Source of the DNA: Ahaetulla prasina
Taxonomy: Eukaryota > Chordata > Lepidosauria > Squamata > Colubridae
NCBI RefSeq assembly: GCF_028640845.1
Contig: NC_080546.1
Coordinates: forward strand, 21,297,020 to 21,361,019
DNA: 64,000 nt
Direction of reading: 5' to 3'
A program made the translations under genes and the position numbers. Of the stretch, positions 63,181 to 64,000 are shown in pieces; positions within the stretch are counted from its first letter, which is position 1; every line of letters starts with the position of its first letter. The notes under the pieces were generated by a model. That model was not told the DNA's origin. It made no database searches and was given only the letters and a program-made list of their open reading frames with translations.

Positions 63181-64000
63181 TTGAGTTAGATAAAGTGACC
63201 TATAGCCTCTCTCCCTGCAACTAAATTTTATCTGAGGAGAGGTCAGCAGTAAAGGACATTGATCCTGGATTGTTGTTGTTTGCAGTGATTAACACCATCT
63301 TCATAGGGCTCCATGGAAGGGAAAGTCTGCAATAATTTTAATTCACTCTTTCCTTGCCTGACGATCTGTGGAGGTTTTGTGGCTCTAATTCTCTTTCCAC
63401 AAACATGTATAATGCTTCCATCACTGCCCTTTGACTTAAAAAGAAATAAATTAAGTGGCATTCTATGAAAAATAAGGCAAAGTGGAAAGAGATTTTCCAA
63501 AGAGAATTACAGTATTCAATCCCAAAAATTCCAGAATCGGAAAACAGTTTCGTTTAGTCATTTGGGATGGAAATGACAAAAAATCTGTAGCAAGTATGGA
63601 ACTACAAGAGAAATATTTGGTTTGGCATTTCTGCCTTAAAAATAAAAAACCAGTCTACTCTGATTCAAACTTCATCTATCATTGGATAAATAAAAGTCCC
63701 TGAAGAATGGCTAGATACCTTGAAAAGTATTTAGAATGCTAGATATATTTGGGGCTCAATCAATCTTTTTTATTAAAGAGGATTTTATTCTGCTTTGTTT
63801 TGGAAAAACGCTTAGGATCCCTTGGTAAGGATTTAAGAAATTATCAGTTTGGTAGACAAATTGAAGAGATTTTAATCATTTCATAATACTAGCATAGTCT
63901 TTCCCAGAACTGTTGAATTTCCAGTCAATTACAGTTCATTCCTGGCCTAGATTATGAGCTTTCTGAAGAGGTTCTGTTTTTAACATTTTGGCACAGTATG
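63181..64000. other. 3' intergenic sequence, no recognised feature
   Basis: AT-rich to the window edge. The frames at 63243 and 63482 show no motif or splice context. Confidence 0.4.

Noticed and set aside
63482..63703. 73-codon frame near the right edge as an exon
   Set aside because: No family motif, no splice sites of note, AT-rich composition.

Overview
The window is vertebrate nuclear DNA, almost certainly from a squamate reptile and probably a snake. The evidence is a multi-exon opsin gene with GT-AG introns, BovB/RTE LINE fragments, CR1-type LINE ends that run into ATTCT/AATAG pentanucleotide arrays, BovB-tailed SINEs and many short inverted-repeat (hAT-like) elements. No prokaryotic features are expected and none are seen.

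The only host gene I can support is a non-mammalian-type melanopsin, OPN4X, on the + strand. Nine exons (30648-51162) join with correct phases and GT-AG borders. They encode all seven transmembrane helices, DRY, the two disulphide cysteines, the retinal-binding lysine, NPIIY and a long cytoplasmic tail. A CpG-rich segment at 14.1-14.85 kb carries a TATA-like box, a first ATG and a strong donor of the right phase; I propose it as promoter and exon 1. With it the protein would be 550 residues. A polyadenylation signal lies at 51373.

Layout. 0-14 kb is 5' intergenic DNA dominated by LINE fragments: a CR1/L2-type reverse transcriptase, a solo LTR nested in another copy, a 1-kb tandem duplication of LINE 3' ends, CR1, SINEs and Penelope-like ends. 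14.1-14.85 kb is the CpG island. 14.85-30.6 kb is the long putative intron 1, with a 600-bp pyrimidine tract, a second clear solo LTR and Penelope-like ends. 30.6-51.4 kb is the body of OPN4X, with introns carrying MITEs, LINE 3' ends and a Penelope-like element whose C-terminal GIY-YIG endonuclease remnant is still readable. 51.4-64 kb is 3' intergenic DNA with LINE relics, including two divergently oriented BovB tails.

Observations most worth a second look: seven hammerhead-ribozyme-like cores at the Penelope-like ends, in two sequence families; two weak GTTAAR donors in the OPN4X tail that would each give a short C-terminal isoform if not used; a GATGGT repeat that has pushed the polypyrimidine tract away from the exon 3 acceptor; and hAT-like palindromic elements whose 8-bp target duplications share a CTCTAGAG-like core. 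All family assignments come from reading the sequence and from memory of the families; no search was run.
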